A stretch of DNA of 64,000 nucleotides from Actinomycetes bacterium (GTDB lineage: Bacteria > Actinomycetota > Actinomycetes > Actinomycetales > Microbacteriaceae): contig JAEWJX010000109.1 in the NCBI GenBank assembly GCA_023386365.1, positions 1 to 64,000 on the forward strand, read 5' to 3'. Positions within the stretch are counted from its first letter, which is position 1; each line of letters starts with the position of its first letter. The notes beneath the pieces were generated by a model, which did no database searches, had not been told where the DNA came from, and saw nothing but the letters and a program-made list of their open reading frames with translations. Position numbers and translations under genes: made by a program. Positions 47,906-56,334 of the stretch are shown piece by piece.

Positions 47906-48802
47906 GTGCCTACCAACCACCCGCAGGGTCCGGCCCGCCGTTCTCGACTCGCCCGCTGGGCGGTCGTCCCGATCGGGATCGCGGCAATGCTCGTGCTCGC
48001 CGGCTGCACGCAGGAGCAACTCAACGGCTTCCTGCCCGCTGAGCCGGGCACCACCAACCACGTCGACCGCATCATCGGTCTCTGGGTCACTTCGTGGATC
48101 GTGCTCCTCGGCGTGGGTGTCATCACCTGGGGTCTCATCCTGTGGGCAGCGATCGTCTACCGCCGCCGCAAGGGCCAGTCGGGCCTCCCGGTGCAGCTGC
48201 GCTACAACCTGCCGATCGAGATCTTCTACACGATCGTCCCGTTCATCCTGATCATCGGCTTCTTCGCCTTCACCGCGCGTGACCAGGCCGCGATCGAGGC
48301 GCCCCACGAGGGCGAGCCGGATGTGCGCATCGAGGCGTTCGGCAAGCGCTGGTCGTGGGACTTCAACTACCTCGACGAGAACGTCTACACGAAGGGCGTG
48401 CAGGCGCAGCCCGACGCCGAGGGCAACCTCGACGAAGACACGCTGCCCGCGCTGTACCTGCCGGTCGACGCGAAGGTCGAGATCGACCTCGAGTCGCGCG
48501 ACGTCGCCCACTCGTTCTGGGTCATCGACTTCCTCTACAAGAAGGACATGATCCCCGCGAAGACGAACCACATGTACTTCATCCCCCTCAAGGAGGGCGT
48601 GTACCGCGGCAAGTGCGCCGAGCTGTGCGGCGAGTACCACGCCGACATGCTCTTCACGGTGCACGTCGTCTCGCAGGCCGAGTACGACGCCCACATCGAG
48701 GAGCTGCGTGCCGCAGGCAACGAGGGTCGTCTCGGGCCGGAGTACAACGTGAACCAGAACCTGCCCGGCAACTCCGGCACCAGCAACGAGAACGAGGACT
48801 GA
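47906..48802 (+). CDS. ctaC: Cytochrome c oxidase subunit II
   Basis: This 298-residue membrane subunit of aa3 oxidase receives electrons through the binuclear CuA centre. A lipobox LAGC (residues 31-34) predicts a lipoprotein, followed by two membrane helices and a periplasmic cupredoxin domain. The copper ligands are in the CAELCGEYHADM stretch and the upstream HSFWV histidine. GTG 47906 is chosen for its ribosome-binding site and signal peptide. It is first in ctaC-ctaD-ctaF; subunit III and the bc1 genes are not in the window. Confidence 0.96.
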   Translation: MPTNHPQGPARRSRLARWAVVPIGIAAMLVLAGCTQEQLNGFLPAEPGTTNHVDRIIGLWVTSWIVLLGVGVITWGLILWAAIVYRRRKGQSGLPVQLRYNLPIEIFYTIVPFILIIGFFAFTARDQAAIEAPHEGEPDVRIEAFGKRWSWDFNYLDENVYTKGVQAQPDAEGNLDEDTLPALYLPVDAKVEIDLESRDVAHSFWVIDFLYKKDMIPAKTNHMYFIPLKEGVYRGKCAELCGEYHADMLFTVHVVSQAEYDAHIEELRAAGNEGRLGPEYNVNQNLPGNSGTSNENED

Positions 48803-48806
48803 GCCG

Positions 48807-50543
48807 ATGACCACGACAGCTCCGGCCCCGGCGCAACCCGCCGCCCCGCTGGCGACGGCGCCGACGAAGCCCACACGTAAGGGCAACGTCTGGGTCAAGT
48901 GGATCACCACGACCGACCACAAGACGATCGGGTATCTCTACCTGATCACGTCCTTCATCTACTTCTGCATCGGTGGCGTGCTCGCGCTCGTCATCCGTGT
49001 CGAGTTGTTCACTCCGGGTGTCGACGTCGTTCCCACGAACGAGGCCTACAACCAACTGTTCACGATGCACGGCACGATCATGCTGCTGATGTTCGCGACG
49101 CCGCTCTTCGCCGGCTTCGCGAACGTGGCGATGCCGCTGCAGATCGGCGCGCCCGACGTGGCGTTCCCGCGTTTGAACGCGTTCGCCTACTGGCTCTTCA
49201 GCTTCGGATCGCTCATCGCGATCGGCGGATTCTTCACCCCGCAGGGTGCCGCCGGCTTCGGCTGGACCGCCTATGCGCCGCTCACCAGCACCACGTTCTC
49301 GCCGGGCCTCGGCGGGAACCTGTGGGTATTCGGCCTCGCGCTCTCCGGCTTCGGAACCATCCTCGGTGCCGTGAACTTCATCACGACGATCATCACGATG
49401 CGTGCGCCCGGCATGACCATGTTCCGCATGCCGATCTTCACGTGGAACATCCTCGTGACCTCGATCCTCGTGCTGCTCGCGTTCCCGGTGCTGGCCGGCG
49501 GCCTGTTCGCGCTCGGCGCGGACCGCGTCTTCGGTGCCCACCTGCTCGACCCTGCCAACGGCGGGACGATCCTGTGGCAGCACCTGTTCTGGTTCTTCGG
49601 CCACCCCGAGGTCTACATCATCGCCCTGCCGTTCTTCGGCATCATCAGCGAGGTGCTCCCGGTCTTCAGCCGTAAGCCGATCTTCGGCTACAAGACCCTG
49701 ATCTACGCGACGATCGCGATCGCGGCGCTGTCGGTCACGGTGTGGGCCCACCACATGTACGTCACCGGTTCGGTACTCCTCCCGTGGTTCGCCCTGATGA
49801 CGATGCTCATCGCGGTTCCCACCGGCGTGAAGATCTTCAACTGGGTCGGCACCATGTGGCGCGGCTCCGTCACCTTCGAGACCCCGATGATCTGGGCGAT
49901 CGGCTTCCTCGTGACGTTCACCTTCGGTGGACTCACCGGCGTCATCCTGGCGTCGCCGCCGCTCGACTTCCACGTCTCCGACTCGTACTTCGTCGTCGCG
50001 CACTTCCATTACGTGGTGTTCGGAACCGTCGTGTTCGCGATGTTCTCCGGCTTCTACTTCTGGTGGCCCAAGTGGACGGGCAAGATGCTCGACGAGCGTC
50101 TCGGCAAGATCCACTTCTGGTTGCTCTTCATCGGCTTCCACACCACCTTCCTCATCCAGCACTGGCTGGGCGTCGAGGGCATGCCTCGCCGCTACGCCGG
50201 GTACCTGGCGGGCGAGGGCTTCACCTGGGAGAACCAGCTGTCGACCGTCGGCTCGGCGATCCTCGCGGTGTCGCTGCTCCCGTTCTTCCTCAACGTGTGG
50301 ATCACGGCCCGCAAGGCGCCGAAGGTGACCGTCGACGACCCGTGGGGCAACGCGCGCTCGCTCGAGTGGGCCACGTCGTGCCCGCCGCCGCGTCACAACT
50401 TCACGTCGATCCCGCGCATCCGTTCGGAGTCGCCGGCCTTCGACCTGCACCACCCCGAGCAGACGCTCCAAGTGGGGGTGGGGCCCGCCAAGGACGCGCC
50501 CGACACGCCCGTGCTCGATCTCGCCGATGGAGAGGTGAAGTAA
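48807..50543 (+). CDS. ctaD: Cytochrome c oxidase subunit I
   Basis: This 578-residue subunit contains low-spin heme a and the heme a3-CuB site where oxygen is reduced and protons pumped. About twelve helices are present. MHGTIMLLMF carries a heme-a histidine, WFFGHPEVYIIALPFFG the CuB histidine cross-linked to tyrosine, HHMYV the other CuB ligands and HFHYVVFGT the remaining heme ligands. The glutamate of the D-channel region GHPEVY is present. It starts four bases after ctaC. Confidence 0.97.
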   Translation: MTTTAPAPAQPAAPLATAPTKPTRKGNVWVKWITTTDHKTIGYLYLITSFIYFCIGGVLALVIRVELFTPGVDVVPTNEAYNQLFTMHGTIMLLMFATPLFAGFANVAMPLQIGAPDVAFPRLNAFAYWLFSFGSLIAIGGFFTPQGAAGFGWTAYAPLTSTTFSPGLGGNLWVFGLALSGFGTILGAVNFITTIITMRAPGMTMFRMPIFTWNILVTSILVLLAFPVLAGGLFALGADRVFGAHLLDPANGGTILWQHLFWFFGHPEVYIIALPFFGIISEVLPVFSRKPIFGYKTLIYATIAIAALSVTVWAHHMYVTGSVLLPWFALMTMLIAVPTGVKIFNWVGTMWRGSVTFETPMIWAIGFLVTFTFGGLTGVILASPPLDFHVSDSYFVVAHFHYVVFGTVVFAMFSGFYFWWPKWTGKMLDERLGKIHFWLLFIGFHTTFLIQHWLGVEGMPRRYAGYLAGEGFTWENQLSTVGSAILAVSLLPFFLNVWITARKAPKVTVDDPWGNARSLEWATSCPPPRHNFTSIPRIRSESPAFDLHHPEQTLQVGVGPAKDAPDTPVLDLADGEVK

Positions 50544-50547
50544 CGCC

Positions 50548-50982
50548 ATGCGCGCCAACGCCAACCTGTTCTGGATCCTTGGGGTCTTCTTCCTCCTCTC
50601 CGCGGCCGCATACACGCTGTGGGAGATCATCAACCACGACTGGGTCATCGCGTGGGAGAGCGTCGAGTGGGTGGGCACCGTCGGCATGACGCTGTCGGCG
50701 ATCCTCTCGTTCTTCATCGCCTTCTACGTCGGGCGCGTGCACAGCGCGCAGGGCGGGGAGCTCCCGCAGGACATCCCCACCGCCGACATCGATGACGACG
50801 ACCCCGAGGTCGGGCACTTCAGCCCGTGGAGCTGGTGGCCGTTCGTCCTCGGTGCGGCGCTCGCCCTGGTCTTCCTCGGCCTCGCCGTGGGGCCGTGGGT
50901 CTCGTTCATCGGCGGGCCCATCGTGCTGATCGCGATCGTCGGCTGGAACTACGAGTACTACCGCAACAACTTCGCACGCTGA
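50548..50982 (+). CDS. ctaF: Cytochrome c oxidase subunit IV, actinobacterial type
   Basis: This 144-residue subunit has four hydrophobic segments and an acidic hydrophilic loop (about 70-90). MRANANLFWILGVFFLLSAAAY and the WSWWPFVLGAALALVFLGLAVGPW run are typical of the actinobacterial subunit IV. It begins four bases after ctaD and its stop overlaps the ATG of the acetyltransferase gene (TGATG). Confidence 0.92.
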   Translation: MRANANLFWILGVFFLLSAAAYTLWEIINHDWVIAWESVEWVGTVGMTLSAILSFFIAFYVGRVHSAQGGELPQDIPTADIDDDDPEVGHFSPWSWWPFVLGAALALVFLGLAVGPWVSFIGGPIVLIAIVGWNYEYYRNNFAR

Positions 50983-51404
50983 TGGCGATCCGCGAGGCGC
51001 GGGCAGGCGACGAGGATGCGATCTTCGCACTCGTCGAGCAGCTCGGCCACGCGATCCCCGCAGAGCGTGAGGCGTTCGACCGCACGTTCGCGTCGTACCT
51101 CGCCGGCGAGCAGCCGACGGTGTTGCTGCACGTCGTCGACGACGGGGGAGTGGTCCGCGGCTATGCGTTGACCACCATCGTGCCGCTGCTGTCCACGAAC
51201 GGACCTTCGGCGCAGCTGCAGGAGATCGTGGTGGCGTCCGATGCGCGGGGCCACGACTACGGCACGCAGCTCGTGCACGCGGTCGAGGCCGAATGTGGTC
51301 GCCGCGGTGTGACGCAGCTCACCGTCGCCAGCCGCCGTGCCGGTGGCTTCTACGACCGTCTCGGATTCCACGAGTCGGCCGAGTACATGCGCCGCTTCTT
51401 CTAG
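50982..51404 (+). CDS. GNAT-family N-acetyltransferase
   Basis: This 140-residue acetyltransferase has the acetyl-CoA loop at about residues 85-95 (VASDARGHDYGTQLV, a variant of the R/Q-x2-G-x-G/A motif: ARGHDYG) and the C-terminal GFYDRLGFHESAEYMRRFF. The substrate is unknown. Its ATG overlaps the ctaF stop, so it is co-translated with the oxidase genes, although a functional link is doubtful. Confidence 0.85.
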   Translation: MAIREARAGDEDAIFALVEQLGHAIPAEREAFDRTFASYLAGEQPTVLLHVVDDGGVVRGYALTTIVPLLSTNGPSAQLQEIVVASDARGHDYGTQLVHAVEAECGRRGVTQLTVASRRAGGFYDRLGFHESAEYMRRFF

Positions 51405-51428
51405 GTCGCCGCACCCGCACACATGAAG

Positions 51429-51460
51429 AACGGGCCGCCCCCCGAGGGGAGCGGCCCGTT
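51429..51460. terminator. Bidirectional terminator between the acetyltransferase and glnA genes
   Basis: AACGGGCCGC (51429-51438) pairs perfectly with GCGGCCCGTT (51451-51460), giving a 10-base stem with AA/TT at the base. It lies between convergent genes. Confidence 0.75.
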
Positions 51461-51480
51461 CTGCTGTGATGCAGGGTGGA

Positions 51481-52917
51481 TCAGACGCCGAAGTACAGCT
51501 CGTACTCGAACGGGTGGGGACGCTGCGCGAAGGGGAGGAGCTCCTTGTCGCGCTTGTACTCGAGCCACGCGCCGATCAGGTCCGCGCTGAACACGCCACC
51601 CTCGAGCAGGTAGTCGTGGTCCGCCTCGAGGGCGTCCAGCGCCTCGCCGAGCGAGCCGGGAAGCTGCGGGATGCCCTTGGCCTCCTCGGGCGGGAGCTCG
51701 TAGAGGTCCTTGTCCACCGGCTCGTGCGGCTCGATCTTGTTCTTGATGCCGTCGATGCCGGCCATCAGCTGCGCGGCGAACGCGAGGTACGGGTTACCGG
51801 AGGCGTCGGGCGCGCGGTACTCGATGCGCTTCGCCTTCGGGTTGGTGCCCGTGATCGGGATGCGGATCGACGCGGAGCGGTTTCCGGCCGAGTACACCAG
51901 GTTGACGGGGGCCTCGAAGCCGGGGATGAGCCGGTGGTAGGAGTTGACCGTCGGGTTGGTGAAGGCCGCGAGCGAGGCTGCGTGCTTGAGGATGCCGCCG
52001 ATGTACCAGCGAGCCACATCCGACAGTCCGCCGTAGCCCTGCTCGTCGTAGAAGAGCGGCTTGCCTTCGCTCCACAGCGACTGGTGGGTGTGCATACCCG
52101 AACCGTTGTCGCCCATGAGCGGCTTCGGCATGAAGGTAGCCGTCTTGCCCCACTCGAGAGCCGTGTTCTTGACGATGTACTTGAACTTCAGGATGTCGTC
52201 ACCGGCGTGAACCATGGTGTCGAACTTGTAGTTGATCTCGCCCTGGCCGGCGGTGCCGACCTCGTGGTGGCTGCGCTCGACCTCGAGGCCGACCTCCTGC
52301 AGCTTCAGCACGATGTCGTCGCGCAGGTCGGCGTGCTGGTCGACCGGCGTGACGGGGAAGTAGCCGCCCTTGTAGGGGGTCTTGTTGGCGAGGTTGCCGC
52401 CCTCTTCGACGCGCGCGCTGTTCCAGGCGGCCTCGGACGAGTCGACCTCGTAGTACGACTTGTTCTGCTTCACCTCGTAACGCACGTCGTCGAAGATGTA
52501 GAACTCGGCCTCGGGGGCGAAGAACGCGGTATCGGCGATGCCGGTGGAGGCGAGGTACTTCTCGGCCTTCTTGGCGACCTGACGCGGGTCACGGCCGTAG
52601 ATCTCGCCGTTGCGCGGGTTGTAGATGTCGAAGACGATCACGAGGGTGCGCTCGGTGCGGAACGGGTCGACGTACGCCGTCGAGATGTCCGGGATGAGCT
52701 GCAGGTCGGACTCGTGGATCGACTGGAAGCCGCGGATCGACGAGCCGTCGAACAGCTGACCCACGGTGAAGAACTCCTCATCGACGGTCGAGGCCGGGAT
52801 GTTGAAGTGCTGCTGCACTCCGGGGAGGTCGGTGAAGCGGATGTCGAGGAACTTGACATCCGTGTCCTTGATGAACTTCAGCACCTCGGAGGAGTCGCTG
52901 AAAAGGGGCTTGGACAT
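51481..52917 (-). CDS. glnA: Glutamine synthetase type I
   Basis: This 478-residue dodecameric enzyme makes glutamine from glutamate, ammonia and ATP. The N-terminal beta-grasp (FLDIRFTDLPGVQQHF), FFAPEAEFYIFDD, GSGMHTHQSLW and NPTVNSYHRLIPGFEAPVNL match the catalytic core. The adenylylation tyrosine is Y406 in DLYELPPEE, so the enzyme is of the I-beta type and should be controlled by GlnE. ATG 52917 is preceded by a leader of about 48 bases. A four-site GlnR box lies upstream, indicating activation or repression by nitrogen status. Confidence 0.97.
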   Translation of the reverse strand: MSKPLFSDSSEVLKFIKDTDVKFLDIRFTDLPGVQQHFNIPASTVDEEFFTVGQLFDGSSIRGFQSIHESDLQLIPDISTAYVDPFRTERTLVIVFDIYNPRNGEIYGRDPRQVAKKAEKYLASTGIADTAFFAPEAEFYIFDDVRYEVKQNKSYYEVDSSEAAWNSARVEEGGNLANKTPYKGGYFPVTPVDQHADLRDDIVLKLQEVGLEVERSHHEVGTAGQGEINYKFDTMVHAGDDILKFKYIVKNTALEWGKTATFMPKPLMGDNGSGMHTHQSLWSEGKPLFYDEQGYGGLSDVARWYIGGILKHAASLAAFTNPTVNSYHRLIPGFEAPVNLVYSAGNRSASIRIPITGTNPKAKRIEYRAPDASGNPYLAFAAQLMAGIDGIKNKIEPHEPVDKDLYELPPEEAKGIPQLPGSLGEALDALEADHDYLLEGGVFSADLIGAWLEYKRDKELLPFAQRPHPFEYELYFGV

Positions 52918-52972
52918 AGGGGCTTACTCCAAGGGCGTGGAACGGGGTGAGGCTGCGGGTGCAGCCGCTTCG

Positions 52973-52978
52973 AGGCTA
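52973..52978 (-). promoter_or_regulatory. -10 element for glnA
   Basis: On the minus strand TAGCCT lies 55 bases before the ATG at 52917 and ten bases downstream of the last half-site of the GlnR box. Confidence 0.5.
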
Positions 52979-52988
52979 GGGGGATGGC

Positions 52989-53026
52989 ATTTCCCGACCA
53001 TGACCGGTTTGTTTCCGGCATGTTAC
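52989..53026 (-). promoter_or_regulatory. GlnR operator upstream of glnA
   Basis: On the minus strand the four half-sites are GTAAC, GAAAC, GTCAT and GAAAT, each separated by exactly six bases (starts 11 bases apart at 53026, 53015, 53004 and 52993). This matches the actinobacterial GlnR consensus gTnAc-n6-GaAAc repeated twice. The downstream pair is the weaker one. It overlaps the expected -35 region of glnA. Confidence 0.85.
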
Positions 53027-53037
53027 GCGCCCGACCC

Positions 53038-53043
53038 TAGAGT
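53038..53043 (+). promoter_or_regulatory. -10 element, leaderless promoter of the RDD gene
   Basis: TAGAGT is followed by six bases and ATG at 53050. It lies back-to-back with the GlnR box. Confidence 0.5.
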
Positions 53044-53049
53044 GGTCGA

Positions 53050-53472
53050 ATGAGCAGCACGCCCGCCTCCGGTTCCGACGAGCGGTGGCCGGGTGAGCGC
53101 CTGGGTCTGCCGCAGGCGGGGCCGCGTTCGGTCGGTCGGCTCGGACGACGCGTGATCGCGCTCATCATCGACTGGGCCGTGGCGTACCTGCTCTCGTGGA
53201 CCCTCTTCCCGACCCCCGAGGGTGCTGCGCCGTTCGTGACCCTCGGCATCTTCGCGGTGCTGCAGTTCCTGTTCCTCTTGATCGTCAACGGGAGCCTGGG
53301 GCACCTGATCGTGCGGCTGCGGCTCGTGCCGGTGCGCGGGGGATACCTCGGGCTGTGGCGCCCCCTCGTGCGCACGCTGCTGCTGTGCCTGGTGATCCCC
53401 GCGGTGATCTGGGATTGCGACCAGCGGGGGATGCACGATCGGGCGGTGGGAACGGTGCTGGTCCGCGTCTGA
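53050..53472 (+). CDS. RDD-family membrane protein
   Basis: This 140-residue protein has three hydrophobic segments and the family's conserved start of the first helix (VGRLGRRVIALIIDWAVAYLL, the R and D residues) and end (GMHDRAVGTVLVRV). RDD proteins are of unclear function; some affect ion or osmotic homeostasis. The place between glnA and the DUF4191 gene is conserved in actinobacteria, although here an extra gene is inserted after it. Confidence 0.88.
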   Translation: MSSTPASGSDERWPGERLGLPQAGPRSVGRLGRRVIALIIDWAVAYLLSWTLFPTPEGAAPFVTLGIFAVLQFLFLLIVNGSLGHLIVRLRLVPVRGGYLGLWRPLVRTLLLCLVIPAVIWDCDQRGMHDRAVGTVLVRV

Positions 53473-53480
53473 GTCCGCAG

Positions 53481-53498
53481 CCCTCGCGAAGTCGAGGG
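53481..53498 (+). terminator. Possible terminator after the RDD gene
   Basis: CCCTCG and CGAGGG form a 6-base stem with a 6-base loop, followed by TTCCTCTT. It is weak. Confidence 0.35.
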
Positions 53499-53634
53499 TT
53501 CCTCTTGCGCTCCGTCGGGTGCGGGAGGAGACTGACCGCAGCATCGAGGTACCCGAAACCTCCGCACCCCTGCACGCATGACAAACGCTGCGGCGACATC
53601 CGCCGCCGCAGCATGAGCGAGCGAAGTGTGGAAC

Positions 53635-54615
53635 ATGGCGACTGCGACCGAGACCTGGACACCTCGACCGAGCATCCACCGCGACGGAGTTCATCACCAC
53701 GAACACCACCGCCACGAACACCACCGCCACGCCGGTCTCCACGACCTGGCGATCGGGTGCGCGATCTCGGGGGTGGTGTTGGTCTGCATCGGAGACCCGC
53801 TGCATGCCGACGCGTTCTCGGCGGTCTCGGCGTCGATCGCTGAGCCGATCGCTGCGGCCGAGTCGATCGAACCTCTCGAATCGGATGTCGCCCAGGTCGA
53901 GCTGACGGCGAGCATCTCGGAGGCGATCGCCGCGCTCGACGCCTCAGAAGGACGCGTGCTGGATGACGCCGTTCGCACCGATCTGGCCGACCGGATCGCC
54001 GAGGGGGAGTCCGTCGTCCGCGAGGCGGAGCTCCTTGCCGCTGTCGCGGAGCAGGGCGCGCTTTCGGAGCCGGGGGCCGAGGAGGTCGCAGCGCAGCGCG
54101 AACTCGTCGCCGACCTGGATGCGGACGCCGCGGCCGTCGCGACCGCCGTGACGGCCTGGGAGGCGGAGCAGGCTCGTATCGCCGCCGAGCGCGAGGCCGC
54201 ACGACGTGCTGCCGAACTCGCCGCCGCCCGGGCGCTCCCGCGCGTGCGGCCGGCCGGAGTGGCGGCGGCACCCGCCGGGCCGTTCGTGGAGGGCATCTGG
54301 ACGTCGGGGGGCCAGGCGGAGATCGACGCATGCCGCGGCTCCGTGAACATGCCCGATGTCGCCGGGTATCTCGGTGGCGGCTTCTACGCGGCCGAACACT
54401 GGTCGTGTGGGGGCCGCAGCTGGGCCGGGATCGGGCAGGGGGCCCTCGTCAGCTTCCCGGGATACGGGATCTACGAGGTCGCCGGGCAGGTCGGTGGTCT
54501 GCCGTCAGGGTCGTCGGCTTCGGCCGTGCCGTCAGGGTACGACGGCTACTACCAGACCTGCATGAACGGCAACGTCAACAACTTGCACGTGTGGCTGTTG
54601 ACCCGCGTGGGGTGA
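53635..54615 (+). CDS. Unrecognised membrane or secreted protein: His-rich N-terminus, coiled coil, Cys-containing C-terminal domain
   Basis: This protein of about 326 residues has a His-rich cytoplasmic stretch (HHHEHHRHEHHRHAGLHD, about 23-40), one membrane or signal segment (about 41-60) and an Ala/Glu-rich helical, probably coiled-coil region (about 65-205). A C-terminal globular domain with three cysteines (DACRGS, HWSCGGRSW, YYQTCMNGN) follows. I recall similar YQTC-type C-terminal domains in uncharacterised Microbacteriaceae proteins, but no function. The ATG at 53635 has a poor ribosome-binding site; GTG 53626 is an alternative. It is inserted between two genes that are neighbours in related actinobacteria. 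Third-codon-position GC is high, so it is not obviously foreign. Confidence 0.65.
   Translation: MATATETWTPRPSIHRDGVHHHEHHRHEHHRHAGLHDLAIGCAISGVVLVCIGDPLHADAFSAVSASIAEPIAAAESIEPLESDVAQVELTASISEAIAALDASEGRVLDDAVRTDLADRIAEGESVVREAELLAAVAEQGALSEPGAEEVAAQRELVADLDADAAAVATAVTAWEAEQARIAAEREAARRAAELAAARALPRVRPAGVAAAPAGPFVEGIWTSGGQAEIDACRGSVNMPDVAGYLGGGFYAAEHWSCGGRSWAGIGQGALVSFPGYGIYEVAGQVGGLPSGSSASAVPSGYDGYYQTCMNGNVNNLHVWLLTRVG
53701..53730 (+). repeat. Exact 15-base tandem duplication in the His-rich coding stretch
   Basis: GAACACCACCGCCAC occurs at 53701-53715 and is repeated exactly at 53716-53730, encoding EHHRH twice. The perfect identity suggests recent slippage or copy-number variation. Confidence 0.9.
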
Positions 54616-54622
54616 GGCCGGA

Positions 54623-55324
54623 TCAGCGGGGGCGCGGCGCGCGCAGACGCTGCGGGTCGATCCCGGCGGGGATGCCGTAGCCCTTCACCTTGCCCACCGA
54701 GGTGAGCCGCTTGTCGACCTGCTGGATCTCGGCCTTCGTGAGCTTGTTTTTGTACTTGCGCAGGGCCGAGGGCACCTTGTACAGCGGCACTGAGTCGGCG
54801 TCCGGTCCGACGTGCAGGACGTACACGGGCACGTTCGGCAGGAGGCGCGCAACGTTCGCACGTTCCTTGTCGAGCATCGGCTGGGTGCGCGACTGCGGTC
54901 CCTCGCCGATGAGAACGACACCCGGCTTGCCGACGGCGCGGTACACCGCATCCTTCGACTTCGGGCTGAACGCGATGGGCTCCTCGCTGCCGATCCAGCT
55001 GCGGCGCAGACCGTTCTTGAGCACGGCGCCGACGGCTCCGGGCTGGCCCGCGATCTGGCTGTACGCGGCGCGCTCGGCGCGGCGCCCCAGGATCACGAGG
55101 GCCAGAAGCAGACCGCCGAGCAGACCTGCGATCACGTAGAGGACGATGCCGATGATGTTGTCGCCCGACAGCCACACCGAGAGCACCACGGACACCGCCA
55201 CCGGGACGATGAACGCGAGGATCAGATACCAGACGATCGCCGGGTCGGACCGACGCGTCATCTGGAGCACCTGCCACATCTGCTTGATGCGGCCGGGTTC
55301 CTTCTCGGGCTTGCTGCGTGCCAT
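54623..55324 (-). CDS. DUF4191 membrane protein
   Basis: This 233-residue protein has a basic cytoplasmic N-terminus (MARSKPEKEPGRIKQMWQVLQMTRRSDP), two adjacent membrane helices (about 33-52 and 57-78) and a soluble C-terminal domain with VLKNGLRRSWIGSEEPIAFSPKSKDAVYRAVGKPGVVLIGEG. These are markers of the actinobacterial DUF4191 family, of unknown function. It lies downstream of lipA on the same strand, as in mycobacteria (Rv2219 type). ATG 55324 follows a TAGGCT element by seven bases. Confidence 0.87.
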   Translation of the reverse strand: MARSKPEKEPGRIKQMWQVLQMTRRSDPAIVWYLILAFIVPVAVSVVLSVWLSGDNIIGIVLYVIAGLLGGLLLALVILGRRAERAAYSQIAGQPGAVGAVLKNGLRRSWIGSEEPIAFSPKSKDAVYRAVGKPGVVLIGEGPQSRTQPMLDKERANVARLLPNVPVYVLHVGPDADSVPLYKVPSALRKYKNKLTKAEIQQVDKRLTSVGKVKGYGIPAGIDPQRLRAPRPR

Positions 55325-55331
55325 GGGCACT

Positions 55332-55337
55332 AGCCTA
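55332..55337 (-). promoter_or_regulatory. -10 element, leaderless promoter of the DUF4191 gene
   Basis: On the minus strand TAGGCT is followed by seven bases and ATG at 55324, in the 20-base gap after lipA. Confidence 0.5.
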
Positions 55338-55344
55338 CGGTCCT

Positions 55345-56334
55345 TCAGGACACCGCCTGCGCGAATCCGAGTTCGCTGTCGGCGAGATGGCGAAGATGCG
55401 GCGGGATGTCGCGGCCCTTGGCGACCATCGACCGTGCCCACAGACGTCCGGCACGGTAGCTGGACCGCACCAGCGGTCCAGCGAGCACCCCGAGGAATCC
55501 CAGCTCCTCCGCCTCCTCCTTGATGTCGACGAACTCCTCCGGTCGCACCCACCGCGCCACGGGGAGGTGGCGCGGCGATGGCCGCAGGTACTGCGTCACG
55601 GTGATGATGTCGCATCCCGCATCGTGCAGTTCCTGCAACGCCTGACTGATCTCTGCCCGCTCCTCGCCCATCCCGAGGATGAGGTTCGATTTGGTGATGA
55701 GGCCCGCTTCGCGCGCCGCGGTGATGACCCCCAGGGATCGCTCGTACCGGAATGCCGGGCGGATGCGCTTGAAGATGCGGGGAACAGTCTCGACGTTGTG
55801 CGCGAACACCTCGGGGCGCGACGAGAAGACCTCCTGCAGCAGGTCGGGATTGCCCGAGAAGTCGGTCGCGAGGATCTCCACCCCCGTCCCGGGATTGGCG
55901 GCGTGGATGGCGCGAACGGTCTCGGCGTGCAGCCAGGCCCCCTCGTCGGGGAGGTCGTCGCGTGCGACGCCGGTGACCGTCGCGTACCGCAGACCCATGC
56001 GCGTCACGGACTCCGCGACGCGACGTGGCTCGTCGGTGTCGTACTCGGCGGGCTTGCCGGTGTCGATCTGGCAGAAGTCGCAGCGCCGCGTGCACTGGCT
56101 GCCTCCGATGAGGAAGGTCGCCTCGCGATCCTCCCAGCACTCATAGATGTTGGGGCAGCCCGCCTCCTGGCACACCGTGTGCAGGTCCTCAGATTTCACC
56201 AGCGACTGCAGTGCCGTGAACTCCGGTCCCATCTTCGCGCGCGTCTTGATCCACTCGGGCTTGCGTTCGATCGGTGTCTGGGCGTTGCGCACCTCGAGCC
56301 GCAGGAGCTTGCGTCCGTCGGGTGGCGTGGTCAT
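55345..56334 (-). CDS. lipA: Lipoyl synthase
   Basis: This 329-residue radical-SAM enzyme inserts two sulfurs into octanoyl groups on E2 and GcvH proteins. The auxiliary cluster motif has C55, C60 and C66 (CQEAGCPNIYECW), and the radical-SAM motif is C81-x3-C85-x2-C88 (CTRRCDFC). The conserved C-terminal serine region RSSYRAG, which ligates the auxiliary cluster, is present. It overlaps lipB by four bases, forming a lipB-lipA operon upstream of the DUF4191 gene. Confidence 0.97.
   Translation of the reverse strand: MTTPPDGRKLLRLEVRNAQTPIERKPEWIKTRAKMGPEFTALQSLVKSEDLHTVCQEAGCPNIYECWEDREATFLIGGSQCTRRCDFCQIDTGKPAEYDTDEPRRVAESVTRMGLRYATVTGVARDDLPDEGAWLHAETVRAIHAANPGTGVEILATDFSGNPDLLQEVFSSRPEVFAHNVETVPRIFKRIRPAFRYERSLGVITAAREAGLITKSNLILGMGEERAEISQALQELHDAGCDIITVTQYLRPSPRHLPVARWVRPEEFVDIKEEAEELGFLGVLAGPLVRSSYRAGRLWARSMVAKGRDIPPHLRHLADSELGFAQAVS

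Noticed and set aside
53613..53843. An alternative frame starting at ATG 53613 reading through the His-rich region as Pro/Arg-rich sequence
   Set aside because: It ends at 53843, while the other frame stays open to 54615 with a membrane segment, coiled coil and conserved-looking cysteine domain.
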